64,000 nt of DNA. It comes from Scolanthus callimorphus. Taxonomy: Eukaryota; Cnidaria; Anthozoa; Actiniaria; Edwardsiidae. The notes under the pieces were generated by a model. The model was not told where the DNA came from and ran no database searches. It saw only the letters and a list, made by a program, of their open reading frames with translations. Below are positions 31,846 through 43,638 of the stretch, in pieces. Made by a program: the position numbers and the translations under genes. The DNA lies in assembly GCA_033964015.1 (NCBI GenBank), contig JAWWUD010000052.1:800724-864723 (forward strand), in the 5' to 3' direction. Each line of letters starts with the position of its first letter. Position 1 is the first letter of the stretch.

Positions 31846-32880
31846 CTATTTCAAATGTCCGTTTTTGTTTTCTATCGGTACTAAACTTTCTAACGGTATA
31901 AATTCATTCATGCATTTCTCTTTATGCTTTTTAAATGCGCTCTTCATGAATGTATTTCCACAGATGTCGCATTTCCTCGGCCTTTCATCCCCACAGAACT
32001 CGAAAATTTCAATTAGTCCCAAAATGATAGCGAGGGCATTCTTGGCTAGGAGCACTGAGATATCTAGGTTGTAGGAATGCCACAAAATTAGCCGAATTAC
32101 CAGAAACGGGACATTTACAAACACCAAAAAACCGAAAATGTAGACAATCTTGAAGGATACCGATGCCACCTGGCCACTTTCGTGAAACTTGTTGTGTTTA
32201 AGTTCGTAGAGAGCCAGGGAGGGCAGGAAAACGTTTATGGACGCAAAGGTCAGGATAGCAGCCTCGATACTGAAGTTAATGTGTTCCTTATCGAACAAAT
32301 ACTCAAGCATTTCGACGCTGTCAAACAAGTCAAGCGCCACCGCACCTAGTATTTTTTCCACGTAAATCTTTCGCTTTGTGTAGGGTTGAGCATCATGGTG
32401 TGCGAAGACGAGGAAAAGGAACAAAACCGGAGTGATACAAAGACACATTTTTAACATGTTGGGACCAAACACCATTGTTTTCTCTTCAAGCTCATCAGCC
32501 TTCATTTTAAACATCGTGGCGACTTGAGGGACGAAGTGCAAGGCGTAGATGAACCAGGCGACATAGGCAAACGCGAGCTCATCGTCGAAAAGCCTTTCCC
32601 CGGATTCGCTAGATCCTGACGCTTTTTCTTGTTCAAGTTTTGATAAGACTTGACCATGGCCGCGATCCAAGTCCCAAGGACAATGACATCCGTAACGACC
32701 CATGCGTACCAGAGCGAACCTTCACCTCGAATCAAGTAGAAATCCAAAACGACTCCTTGGAAAATGGGAACAAGATTGCTAGCAGTCGAGCCGCATGGCG
32801 ACGGTAAGATGCGATTTTGCGTCCCATTTTTGGCGTCGTTTGGCCCGCTAGTGCTACACGATTGAACGCTGCATTATAAG
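31846..32880 (-). pseudogene. TMEM121-family-like membrane protein with C-terminal zinc-finger motif, frame-broken
   Basis: Reading the minus strand, one frame (about 32880-32620) gives FQGVVLDFYLIRGEG and WVVTDVIVLGTWIAAMV. The rest, from about 32650 to the stop at 31846, is one base out: LAFAYVAWFIYALHF, ITPVLFLFLVFAHHDA, ILGAVALDLFDSVEMLEYLF, ASINVFLPSLALYEL and ISVLLAKNALAIILGLIEIFEF. The order and spacing match vertebrate TMEM121 (DAYL... VLVGDV... WFLYIF... GLFLLLVALD... WVALDLLDLLDM... LPCVALSEV... IFVGKNVVALATK). After it comes CDICG...H-x3-C, that is, C-x2-C-x11-H-x3-C, a C2HC-type zinc finger. One missing base in 32590-32660 (AAGAAAAAGC is a candidate) explains the break. No initiator ATG is seen in the N-terminal frame, so an upstream exon is likely. 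If the indel is an assembly error this is a functional gene. Confidence 0.75.
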
Positions 32881-33780
32881 GTATTTATTGCTCTCATGCC
32901 GCTGACGTCATAGGGGGCGACTTTACAATAGCGATAATGGTGTTTTAATAATAAAATTCATGGCGTTTTAAGTGACTTGCGAAATTATTTACAATTATTT
33001 AGATATTCTAAAATGGGATAATCTAAAATAAATGATATTTTAAAGTGTGGATTTGGATTTATGTTTTCGCTAGCATGATTTATCTATGAAGGGACTTTGC
33101 AGATATCATTGTACTAGTTTCTATTTGCATTACTCGAGTTTGTTTTGTATGAGGAGATGGAGCTTGCCAGCAGTCACCTTAAGGATTGACACGGATCAAA
33201 CCAAAATCAACACTCATCTGTGCAAACAGCATATTGAAAATATACTCGCACACCAATATGAAAGAGTAGAAGTGTCCTTATCATAACTGGCAATCGTTTG
33301 ATTTTTTTTCGCCCAAAAGGTTTTACGATCAAATGCGCGGGTTGAATGCAAACTATGCGACCTTTCTTGTAAACAATAAGTAACGAAGTAACAATGTATA
33401 AAGGTTGCAAGAGAAACCCATCATAGTTCCATGGCATAATTAGCCATCATGAATTCTGAGTATGATATGGAGAATTATTCAGATCGATCGAGGCCGAATG
33501 CCTAAGTTCTGAAAATTCTCCATACACTCAGCTGAATCATCAATTACTTTACAAATGGATCCCTCGCCCCATGCGCCCTGCAAAGCGCTTCACACGAGAT
33601 CACTACTTCAGCCTGACCATTTGCACCATGTCAATCAACCATGTTGCTAAGTTGCCCATGAGTAATTTTTAGAGCGACCCAAGCCGCCTTAACTGCACGT
33701 CTGCGACTTTAGCTTAACTCCACCCACTCGATTGGTCTCGTAAACCACGCATCGATCGCGATTTGCTCACGCGCGCCATC
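32881..33780. other. intergenic, minor palindrome only
   Basis: An imperfect palindrome at 33458-33535 (GAGTATGATATGGAGAATT and its inverse). No gene seen. Confidence 0.45.
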
Positions 33781-33799
33781 ATGAAATTGCAAGAGAATG

Positions 33800-33985
33800 A
33801 AAGAGAACGCTACAGCCCATTTCCATAAGTTGTGCGCAAAAAAACATGATATGTTGATAAGTTATTTTTTTACGTTTTATTACAAGTCTTTAGTTAAACA
33901 TTAGAGCACAGGCGAACCAGCCTAAAAACCTCATGTGTAAAGTATGTTCTCAATAAAGTTTGTAGAAGTAGTAAATACTATTATT
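33800..33985. repeat. dispersed repeat, inverted relative to 37240-37335
   Basis: GGCGAACCAGCCTAAAAACC-TCATG-TGT and GTTCTCA-TAAAGTTTGTAGAAGTAGTAAATACT appear in inverse orientation at 37245-37330. Confidence 0.8.
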
Positions 33986-34335
33986 ATTCAGCCATGCAAC
34001 TATCTCGATTCTGATTGGTTAAGAGTACGCAGCGAAATTGCGTTGGTGCGCAGTGCGTGACGTCATACTACAGACATTAGGATTGATGCACTGTAATGAC
34101 GTCATAACGCAAGCCAATTGGTTTGGTCGCCATGTTGGTTTTCAATTCGGAAGCGAAAGCCAATTTTGCCAATATTCTCGTCGAATCTGTTATGATTTTT
34201 GCCGAGAGATCATTGCTCAGGATATCTAAACCTCAACTATGGCTATTTGAATTGAATACGAAGAGGAAAATACCAATAAATGTAAGCTAGAGTTCAAAAA
34301 CCGTTTCGCCAAGCACAGGGTGGTGAAGGGGGGGT

Positions 34336-34420
34336 AGCGATCACGAATCACGGACCGATTTTTCGTTATTTCACGGATCACGGAGTTATGAAAACGCTTT
34401 TCACGAATCACGGAAGTAAA
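34336..34420. repeat. TCACGAATCACGG motif cluster, second site
   Basis: Five to six TCACGAATCACGG-like words, the same motif as at 9.9 kb. Confidence 0.75.
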
Positions 34421-34548
34421 ATGTTTAAAAACGATTATGAAAGTTGTGTTTTAAGTAAATATAGTGATATAAGTACTGTGCTCGATCTTTTTTCCTGATA
34501 TTTCTTTTGAAGGTGTGAGATTTCACCTTAATTATGATATCGCCATCA

Positions 34549-35475
34549 AAACGACAATTGATCACGATTCAGTAAAGTACGATTTCAAGGTCTCCTGTTA
34601 TTTTATCATTTCGCGAAATTGGTTTGCTCATAGCATCCAGATCAGAATTTTTGCTACTATGAAGATGGTTCGGATCAGTACCGAGCCTTGCTTGTATGTT
34701 TCTGGATGCGCGCGAAGCGCGCTGCGATTTTGAACATCAATCTACCCGGTTAATGAAATTCTTATTTCTGAGACATAAAAATCATGCTGAAGAAATGGAG
34801 TCACGGAAAAAACATAATAGAAATTTTCCAAAACTAAAAAAAGCACAGTACGATGTTTTAGTTTCTAAATGCTACACCAAAGTATCCTCTTTATGCGCGC
34901 GAAGCGCGCTGCAATTTTGGACATATAAGTTACAAGAATGGGGAAAGTCCTGGAGTAAATGAAAACATGATGTTTTACAATTGCGCTTCCTGGCATTGCT
35001 GAACCTTTATTTACTGATCACGATTGATCACAATTGATCACGATTCAGTAAAGTACGATTTCAAAGTCTCCTGTTATTTATCATTTCGCGAAATTGGTAT
35101 GCTCATAGCATCCAGATCAGAATTTTTGCTACTATGAAGATGGTTCGGATCAGTACCGAGCCTTGCTTGTATGTTTCTGGATGCGCACGAAGCGCGCTGC
35201 GATTTTGAACATCAATCTACCCGGTTAATGAAATTCTTATTTCTGAGACATAAAAATCACGCTGAAGAAATGGAGTCACGGAAAAAACATAATAGAAATT
35301 TTCCAAAACTAAAAAAGCACAGTACGATGTTTTAGTTTCTAAATGCTACACCAAAGTATCCTCTTTATGCGCGCATATAAGTTACAAGAATGGGGAAAGT
35401 CCAGGAGTAAATGAGAACATGATGTTTAACAATTGCGCTTCCTGGCATTGCTGAACCTTTATTTACTGTTTGCTG
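34549..35475. repeat. ~485-bp tandem direct duplication
   Basis: 34549-35030 and 35034-35475 are nearly identical (TTGATCACGATTCAGTAAAG ... GCTTCCTGGCATTGCTGAAC). The first copy carries GCGCGCGAAGCGCGCTGC palindromes twice; the second copy lost about 24 bases at the second one. It is a recent duplication, and the GCGCGAAGCGCGC palindrome also occurs in elements H1 and H2. Confidence 0.9.
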
Positions 35476-35639
35476 ATAGTAAATTTACTTACTTTAAAAA
35501 TACATTTTGATGTTGTAAATGGCGAGCGCGCAGCGCGAGCCGACACAAAAAAAACAATCTATTTTTAAGGACGTCAGGTTCCCTAAAAAGCAGTCAGGAG
35601 AGAATGAGCCTGCTCGATATTGGTCGAAATGGTCCGTCT

Positions 35640-35815
35640 CTAATGACCAACTTTCACGTTTCACGAATCTCTAGGCCTGTAATCACGAGTCACGTAAGAG
35701 AAATTCGTAAAATCACGGGTCACGAGGGCATGAGCTTTCACGGATCACGGCAATAATTTTCCTGTTTTCACGAGTCACGGAGCAAATTTGGGGTGAATCA
35801 CGGACACGATGGCCT
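35640..35815. repeat. TCACGAGTCACGG motif cluster, third site
   Basis: Same family as 9.9 and 34.3 kb. Together with 34340-34420 it brackets the 485-bp duplication, suggesting the duplicated segment lies inside a larger element with these termini. Confidence 0.7.
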
Positions 35816-36235
35816 AAACGAGATCATTTTCCTCCATCTCGCTATGCAGAGAGCTGGGAATTTATCCGATTTATGTCAAATTTGGCAAGGTATTAGTATC
35901 TGGAAAGATGTTTCTATTGATGGAAATTTGAAGATGATGACTGACAACGTGACGTCACTACAGGCCGTTGAAAATGGCGCCAAAGTTAGGAATTTGTATA
36001 TCAACCATTTTAGACGTTGGTAAATGTTCTAACCACTAAGCCGACTCCAAAATCGAAAACTTCATTAAAATCGAACATATAGATCAAACGTTATTAAGAA
36101 ATCGTGATTTCGAAGCTCCCGCCGGAATCTCTGGAATTTAATTGTTCCTTGACCATATAAGGTAAAATTTCGGCGATTTTAAACGTCAACGCGTTAACTC
36201 CTATGATGTTGTTTCAAGCAATTATAGCAATATTT

Positions 36236-36390
36236 TTAAATTTGTAGTTACTTTGACTTTGGCTTGAAACTCGATATTTTGTTTACGTCACTTTGACGTA
36301 AAAGTTGCATGTTAGAAGACGTCATACTGACGTAATACGACGTCTAAAGTATCAGATGACTAAGTCAAAGTAACTACAAATTTTGAGACA
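36236..36390. repeat. imperfect palindrome rich in ACGTCA
   Basis: AATTTGTAGTTACTTTGACT near 36238 and its inverse at 36363-36382, with ACGTCA/TGACGT words between. Confidence 0.8.
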
Positions 36391-36913
36391 TTCCTATATC
36401 TGAAACGTATGTCTCCAACAGATTTAAGCAGCGCCCTCTCTAAATCGCCGATTTTTACCATATATGGTCAAATTGACCGTCAAAGCGGGAAATTTGAACT
36501 TTTTTAATTAGTCATAACTTCTCTCGGTTTTATCATAATTCAGTCCGGTTTTCGATAGAGTCGTTCATTTACTGCGACGATTAAATAGAAACTGATTGCA
36601 TGACCGATTTCCTAACTAAAATTTTTTGGCCTATGTTCCCACGGTGATTATGACGTCACATTGTCAATCAATCAAACCGTGTCATCATATTTTGATTGGC
36701 ATTCCCTGGGCTGCTCACCTGCCAAGTTATAGCTCATTTGCGCTACGTGTTAAAACGTTATGAGCGTAATTCGTATGAAAGCTGTCCAACTGGAGGAAAT
36801 AAGCTACGTTATAACCATCGTGGGATCACGGAGAACCCCTTCACCACCCTGCAAGCAAGGCCTCATCATCGACTTCGCTTTACAGGGAAAGACTCCTGGT
36901 TGCTGAATAATAA

Positions 36914-37035
36914 AACAATTATTGAATTTGGTTTTCGCATGATAGTGAGATTTGTCAACGCCTCAGCTTCGCTTCGGCAGATAACACAAACCTCGCGTTG
37001 ACAAATCTCACATCATGCTCAATCTAATCCAATAA
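36914..37035. mobile_element. palindromic MITE (same family as 46520)
   Basis: CAATTATTG-AATT ... GTGAGATTTGTCAACGC, loop, CGTTGACAAATCTCAC ... AATCCAATAAATG. It shares CAGCTTCGCTTCGGCAGATA with the copy near 46720. Confidence 0.7.
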
Positions 37036-37326
37036 ATGTTAATTATTTGTGTCATTATTTTCGTGTTTTGGGCGAAAGAAGAATTCGAGAGAGAAGACGG
37101 GCAACTTCCTTTACGGGGCCTCCGCGAGCGCTTTGGAAGAGCATTTTCGGAACATCCTCAAAACCATGGCAGCGGCCAGGACAAATGTGTCTCCATGCAC
37201 TGACCACATTTCAGAATTTCACGAAAATATTGACACCTGACAAATAGTAGTATTTACTTCTTCTACAAGCTTACACTGAGAACAACAATTCACGCATGAG
37301 GTTTTTAGGCTGGTTCGCCTTTCCCT

Positions 37327-37400
37327 GCTAGCAGAGGCCTCTTTTCTCTGCATTTCGCGAACCTCAGCCAGCGAAATGCAGAGAAAAGAGGCCCCTGCTA
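37327..37400. repeat. hairpin with ~30-bp arms
   Basis: Arms GAGGCCTCTTTTCTCTGCAT...TTTCGC and GCGAAATGCAGAGAAAAGAGGCC are separated by 12 bases, with CTGCTAGCA extending both. It lies in a repeat related to 33.8-33.98 kb. Confidence 0.9.
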
Positions 37401-37987
37401 GCAAAAAAAGTAAGCTAGACAGCCTTTCTATTGGTCGAAAGCAAAGTCTTTGTCTCATTCAGCCAATCGAATTGCGATCACAAATCAAAACGCGCCGCAG
37501 TGCATGCTGACCGCGTCATGACCAAACACAAGTCTGGCTTACTTCGCCTTCTGGTTGGTTTGTTGTTGAATGGCTTCCTTTCCTGATTGGCTAATGGTCC
37601 AGAAACAGATACATTTTTCCAAGCAACTTTTAATTAAGCTCTTATTTACAAAGTGGGTCCTAGTGGTATGGCTCGGGATCGGCCACTGTAGGGTTAATTC
37701 AATAGTGATTAAAATAGACAGTCTCTAGTTTGCGCTAAACGCTGTAAAATAAGTTTTGGGCCGTGAAAAGTGTTGAAAAACGACATTTCTCGACGGGGCT
37801 GCTGATTGTTTGATTTTTGGCGTTTTAGCCGGGGAAAACTAGAGACTGACACAGGAAATTCCATGAGAGCCACAGGAATCCCGAATTAAACCACGGGAGA
37901 GCCGCAGGAATCCTGATTAAACCACGGGAGAGCTACAGGAATTCCATGGAGAAGCCGGCAAACAGACCAAAAGGGCTTAGTACTCAC

Positions 37988-40900
37988 TCTTTCTTGTTGC
38001 TATGGTAACTTTTAGCCCCGACAAGGTAGGAGCCGCGACGGACGTCATATAGCATCCTTCCGCGCAAGTCGTGCACGTAAAATGTCGTAGCACAACTTCC
38101 CAGCTTGTAGTGACTATTGAGAAGGCAGCACTTGAAATTGTGACGCCTAAAATTGGAATAAATAACTGGTGAACGTAATGCCTGAAGCACACTAGCGACA
38201 TAACGACGACACGCGAACAACATTCTTGAGGGAAAATGACCTAAAGATAGTATTGAAAATATCCGTCTATATTTTGAGTTTTATTTTTCCTGGGCTACAA
38301 TTTGCGCTTTCATGTATTTTATATATCTACAGCGGCGCGGAAAGAAGAATCGTTGACACCCCGTTCCCCCTACAACATTGAAAACGGGATCGGGGAACAG
38401 CCTGGATAGCCAAGTCTTATATAGTGTCTTTCCGGAGGAGGAAGCACTCATGTACAAATTTTGCAATAGCTTTTTGTGCTTTCGTATTTTTACCTGAGTA
38501 ATTTATCAAAACGTGAAAGTAGACTTTGTCAGGACAATTTTTGGAATTTCACATTTTCTATTTCCCCTGTTTTTCGAATCTAGCTCATCGCGCTTATCTT
38601 TATATATTTTGCAGTGGGTCAGAAAATGTTGTTCATCTTCCACTTCTTCGTGGCAAATTTGGCAAATTCTTTCGCTGGGTTTTTTGTAGGGCCTTTTATA
38701 GCGCCCAGTTTCAATTTCTAGACAGTGATTACTAAGTCTTAATTTCGTTAATGAAATTCTATGGCTATGATTGGTGACCTGGGTTTAGGTAGTGTTCTAA
38801 CTTATACTTTGTTTTGAATTTTCTATATGTTCTCAATTTATTTTTCTGCCCCTGCTCTTTTCCTTGTCTAAATTGATTTCTGTCATCCAGCGTTGAAATT
38901 CAACTAGCTGATGCCCGTGAAAAATTCACGGAGTGTAAGGGGGAAATTTACTAAAAGTGTTCTCTGTTAAAAAAAAAACGGGAAAAAAAATCACAATGGC
39001 CATATGGATGTGGGGAGGGGTTCATGATTTCCCCCTTCCATAAACTGCTGGATTTACATTACTAATAACCTCCCATCAGCATGAGTACCCCGTCCCACCA
39101 TGCCGAAATAAATGAAGTGAGCCCAAAAGGATTTTTTTTTGCACTGGTCTCCCTGCTTGGTTTGACAAAATCACGCGTGCGTCAGTCTCTCAAATCGGTC
39201 AAAGAACCCGTGAAAATCGAAAGCGCAATTTGACTTCGGAATTGTTTGTATGTTTATCATATCTCAGCGAGGGGAGAGAAGAAACAGGTCAAGTAAAAAT
39301 GGTCTCTAAGGACTAATAATTTTTTTTAGTTTATATTATTTATATTTTTCGGCTTTATCCCTCGCTTAAAAAATTGCTTGAATTAGAACTTAGCCCAAAG
39401 TGAATCTTTTCCGACAAAAACATGCCCACTGGAGGGATTTCCTCTTTCTCTTCGGGATTGTGTCCTTCGTTTTGCGATAGAGCCGTCAGGATTTATACTT
39501 AGAGAATATTATTCATGACTTTCACGGACTTTGTTTTGTAAATGTGTCATTTCGACTTAGCATGACTTAGCGCGTGCTCCGAGGGAAGCAATGTAGTGTG
39601 TACGTTTGTTGAAACTTGAATGAAAATTTTTCTCAGCTCAAATCTTTCAAGTTAGAATTATCCCTGCACATTCCTGTATGTAATCTGTAAGAGAACCATT
39701 TAGGTTTGAATGTCAATGGTGCTTTCGGCTGCGCGAACCGAGTTCTTTTTTAGTTTCTGTGGGAGAATTCAACATGGCGGCGATGGCGGCTTTGTCCCTC
39801 GCTTAAGAAATCGCTTGAATTAGAACTTAGCCCGAGGTGAATCTTTTCCAACAAAAACACGCTCATGGTCCAGATTTCCACCTTCCCTTCGGGTTTGCGA
39901 ACTTCTTTTGGCGGCACAGCTTCAGGGCTGAGCGGAGCGAGTGTCGACACGATTTTCCTTACGGTATTAATATATAGATATCTTCAAGTCTTTGTTGAAT
40001 TATTTGGACGGTGTATTTAATCGGCAACCTTATGCCCATATTTGCTTGTTGCCAGATATCGCCCATGCCCATTTGTTGTAATATCGTTTTTAGTTTTTGG
40101 TGCCAAAATTCTGGATTTTCTCGCATTCTCAAGTTGTCGTATACATTGTGTATTAGCGAATAGTGTACCCGGGGGGGGGGGGGGGGGGGACTCCCATATT
40201 TTTGGGGCGGGGGTGCTCGTCGGTAACTTTCGTTTTCACCCCTAAAAGGTATCAAACATGGCGTCGCTTAGTTGATTTTGACCCCTAAAACATGAGGAGC
40301 TTAGCCCGGATAATTATTCTGGAAAATATGACGTAAGGGTGCATTGAATGCACCCTTACTCTCGAGAAGGTGTGATAATCCTTCACACGAAAACGAGCGG
40401 CTTTTGCTTATGTGCTCTCTCTTTGTCAACAAGGGATTATTCATACACAAACAGTGGATTACATCCAAAGACATAGACATGTCGCGCTTATTGTTTTACT
40501 CATAATTTTAAACTTTTCTTTACTTTGTTTAAACACCAAAATGCGGAATATACACAGTAGAGCTTTTACTAGATCGGCATTCTCTCGTTCAAAATTCATA
40601 TACTAACAACAAAACCGCGATGCGTTTCCTATACGAGATTTAGCAACAGGAGAGCATGCAGACTCATGTCATGTGTCGGAACTCTATATCGTGGTCCAGT
40701 TTCGCGAGAGATCGAAGTTATCTTGGGGCCGGATTGGCAAAACGGAACACAAAAAGTAGAAAAAGCAGTGTAGTACTGTGAAACATTGCCGGAAAAGGGC
40801 CTGAAGGTGCAGCGGTAGTAACAGTGTATTTACTGAAACACGATATTTTATTTCAGTAATCATAGTCAAATTTTGATACCACGGATAAACTAGAGATATC

Positions 40901-43600
40901 TGACAAACTTGTTTTGAAATCAGGCCGTGAAAGTTAAGAAATTTGGAACCACAGATAAACTCTATTATCCAAGTGATATCCAACAAACTTGTTTATAAAT
41001 CAGGCAGGGAAATTACGAAATTTTAATGCCACGGATAAACTAGTATCCAAGTGATATCCTACAAAGTTGTCTTGAAATCAGGCCGGGAAAGTTACAAAAT
41101 TTTGATACCACGGATAAACTAGTATCCAAGTGATATCCAAAAAACTTGTTTTAAAATCAGGCAGGGAAAGTTACGAAATTTTGATACCACGGATAAACTA
41201 GAGTATCCAAGTGATATCCAAAAAACTTTTTCTGAAATCAGGCCGGGAAAGTTATGAAATTTTGATATCACGGATAAACTAGTATCCAAGTGATATCCAA
41301 AAAACTTGTTTTAAAATCAGGCAGGGAAAGTTATGAAATTTTGATACCACGGATAAACTAGTATCCAAGTGATATCCGACAAACTTGCTTTAAAATCAGG
41401 CCGGGAAAGTTATGAAATTTTAATATCACGGATAAACTAGTATCCAAGTGATATCCAAAAAACTTGTTTTAAATCAGGCAGGGAAAGTTACGAAATTTTG
41501 ATACCACGGATAAACTAGAGTATCCAAGTGATATCCAAAAAACTTGTTCTGAAATCAGGCCGGGAAAGTTATGAAATTTTAATATCACGGATAAACTAGT
41601 ATCCAAGTGATATCCAAAAAACTTGTTTTAAAATCAGGCCGGGAAAGTTACGAAAGTTGGATACCACGGATAAACTCTAGTATCCAAGTGATATCCAACA
41701 GACTTGTTTTGATATCAGTTACCGTAAATTTTGATACAACAGATAAAGTAGTACCCAAGTGATATCAACAAACGTGTTTTGAAAATCAGGGCTTCTTGGC
41801 AGCTTTTGCTCGAGCTCCAATAACATATGATTTTTCTTTAAGTTCGTCTTTCAAGCGCTTTATTTTCCTCTTCAGAGCTATTTCGTTTGTCGATTTACCG
41901 CCAAAATGTTAGCCGCCATTTTGATCATGATATGACCCGTAACAGCTCGTAATATATAACCGCTTTGAATTGTGGACATGGAGTGGAGAACTGCAGTTAC
42001 GTCTCTCTGTCGAATAAGACCGGCACAGATTATTTCAACGTAAGTCTTCGGTTGTTTGTTTACGAGTCTTGACTGCATGAATTGAAGACCACCATAACGA
42101 TCCGGGCAGCAATTCTATTTCAAAGCATGCTTTAGATATGCGCCACTGGACGATTATACGTGGACAATGAGATTTACCGCCTATTCCTTGAAATACAACC
42201 TTTCTAGCTCTCTTCAAATTCTCAAACAAAGTCATATCCTAAATCCGAGAACAATGAAGGTTTATCCATTTGAGTATATTATACTGCAAAGTAAAATCAA
42301 CTCTGATGCATTTTGGCGCGAAATTGATCGCTGTATGTTTCACTCAATAAATCAGCGTTTGCAAAAGCCGCATTACTAGTACAGAAAACATAACTTCCTG
42401 ACCTTTATACAAATTGCAGAGACAAAAACCTTTCCCTCCGAATAACAACTTGAGTTTGCCAGGTAAACGTGACTACCAGTGCCTGTTATTTTCCCGAGTA
42501 GCAGCAAACCAGCGTGGTATTATAAAGATAACAAAGCTGTGTTTAGTATACAACGTTAATACTTCTCTATAGTGGTCTCCCGGGGTAGCTCTACAACTGC
42601 TTGTGACACAACAGGACTCATGATCAGTTCGCTGCTTAGTAAATCGAAGAAAGCTGGCTATTCGTGGACAAGAATGGGTCACATCTTTCCTATGCTTGTG
42701 TTCGAGCGCGCAAAAGTGCGTAGTTTCCGCTGTGACCTTTGCGGATGCTAAGGCTGCATTCATTATGTATACTACAGGGGGGGCAGAGGATTTTGGGGGG
42801 GGATCTCAAAATTTAGGAACTGGAAAAGGGGGGTGTCAAGTTTTTTTCATAACATGAAGGGGGGGGGATGCATATTTTTGTTGAGGTATGATATATATTT
42901 AAGACAAGGTTGTGCAGTTTGATAGTAAATGAAGGAAGGCTCAATTGTTGAACACCGAGTTTAAACCTCCTTCCTGAAGAAATATCACTTGCACTACTTA
43001 GCCTGAGTATCAGGCGGAATTTTATTTTTCTGTGAGAAAATGAGAGGAAAAATAGAATCCTTCTCTCATTTTTTTTTTTCGAGGAGGGGAGGGTCCTGAT
43101 ACTCAGGCTATTGCACTACTATTCTCGTGTATTCACCCTCTTTCAACTGATATGTTGAAAAAAAAAACTGCGCGCTTTGCGCGCATAAAGAATTATATTA
43201 AACTTAAAAGATCGTAAAAGGCCTTCTTGTTTTACTACAATTCCTCGAGGTCCTCTTCAGTGGCTTTTGTCTGCCAGACAAAACGCGTTTGGACTTTTGA
43301 TTAATGGTCTTGTAGCTTCATTGTCAAAATTGCGGCGCGCTTCGCGCGCACAACGGAAAACATACCAAACAATCAAATACAAAATAAATGATGCTCAGCC
43401 TATGTGTAGTAAGGCTCCAATCGAGGAGCGCACCAGATCACTTGGTAGAAAGGATCACTACCGACACAAAAAAGTAAAGCCACCTAGGATTTTTATTTGC
43501 ATTTTTACGCTCTGTATTTTTTTTTATCATTGAGCCTTGTTCTTTATTTTTTGTAAAATTGATATAAATATAAATTGAAAAAAAATTTCTCCGGGGTGAT

Positions 43601-43638
<38 letters not shown>

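Noticed and set aside
40850..41790. CRISPR array
   Set aside because: The 80-bp units are head-to-tail satellite copies without unique spacers, in an animal genome.
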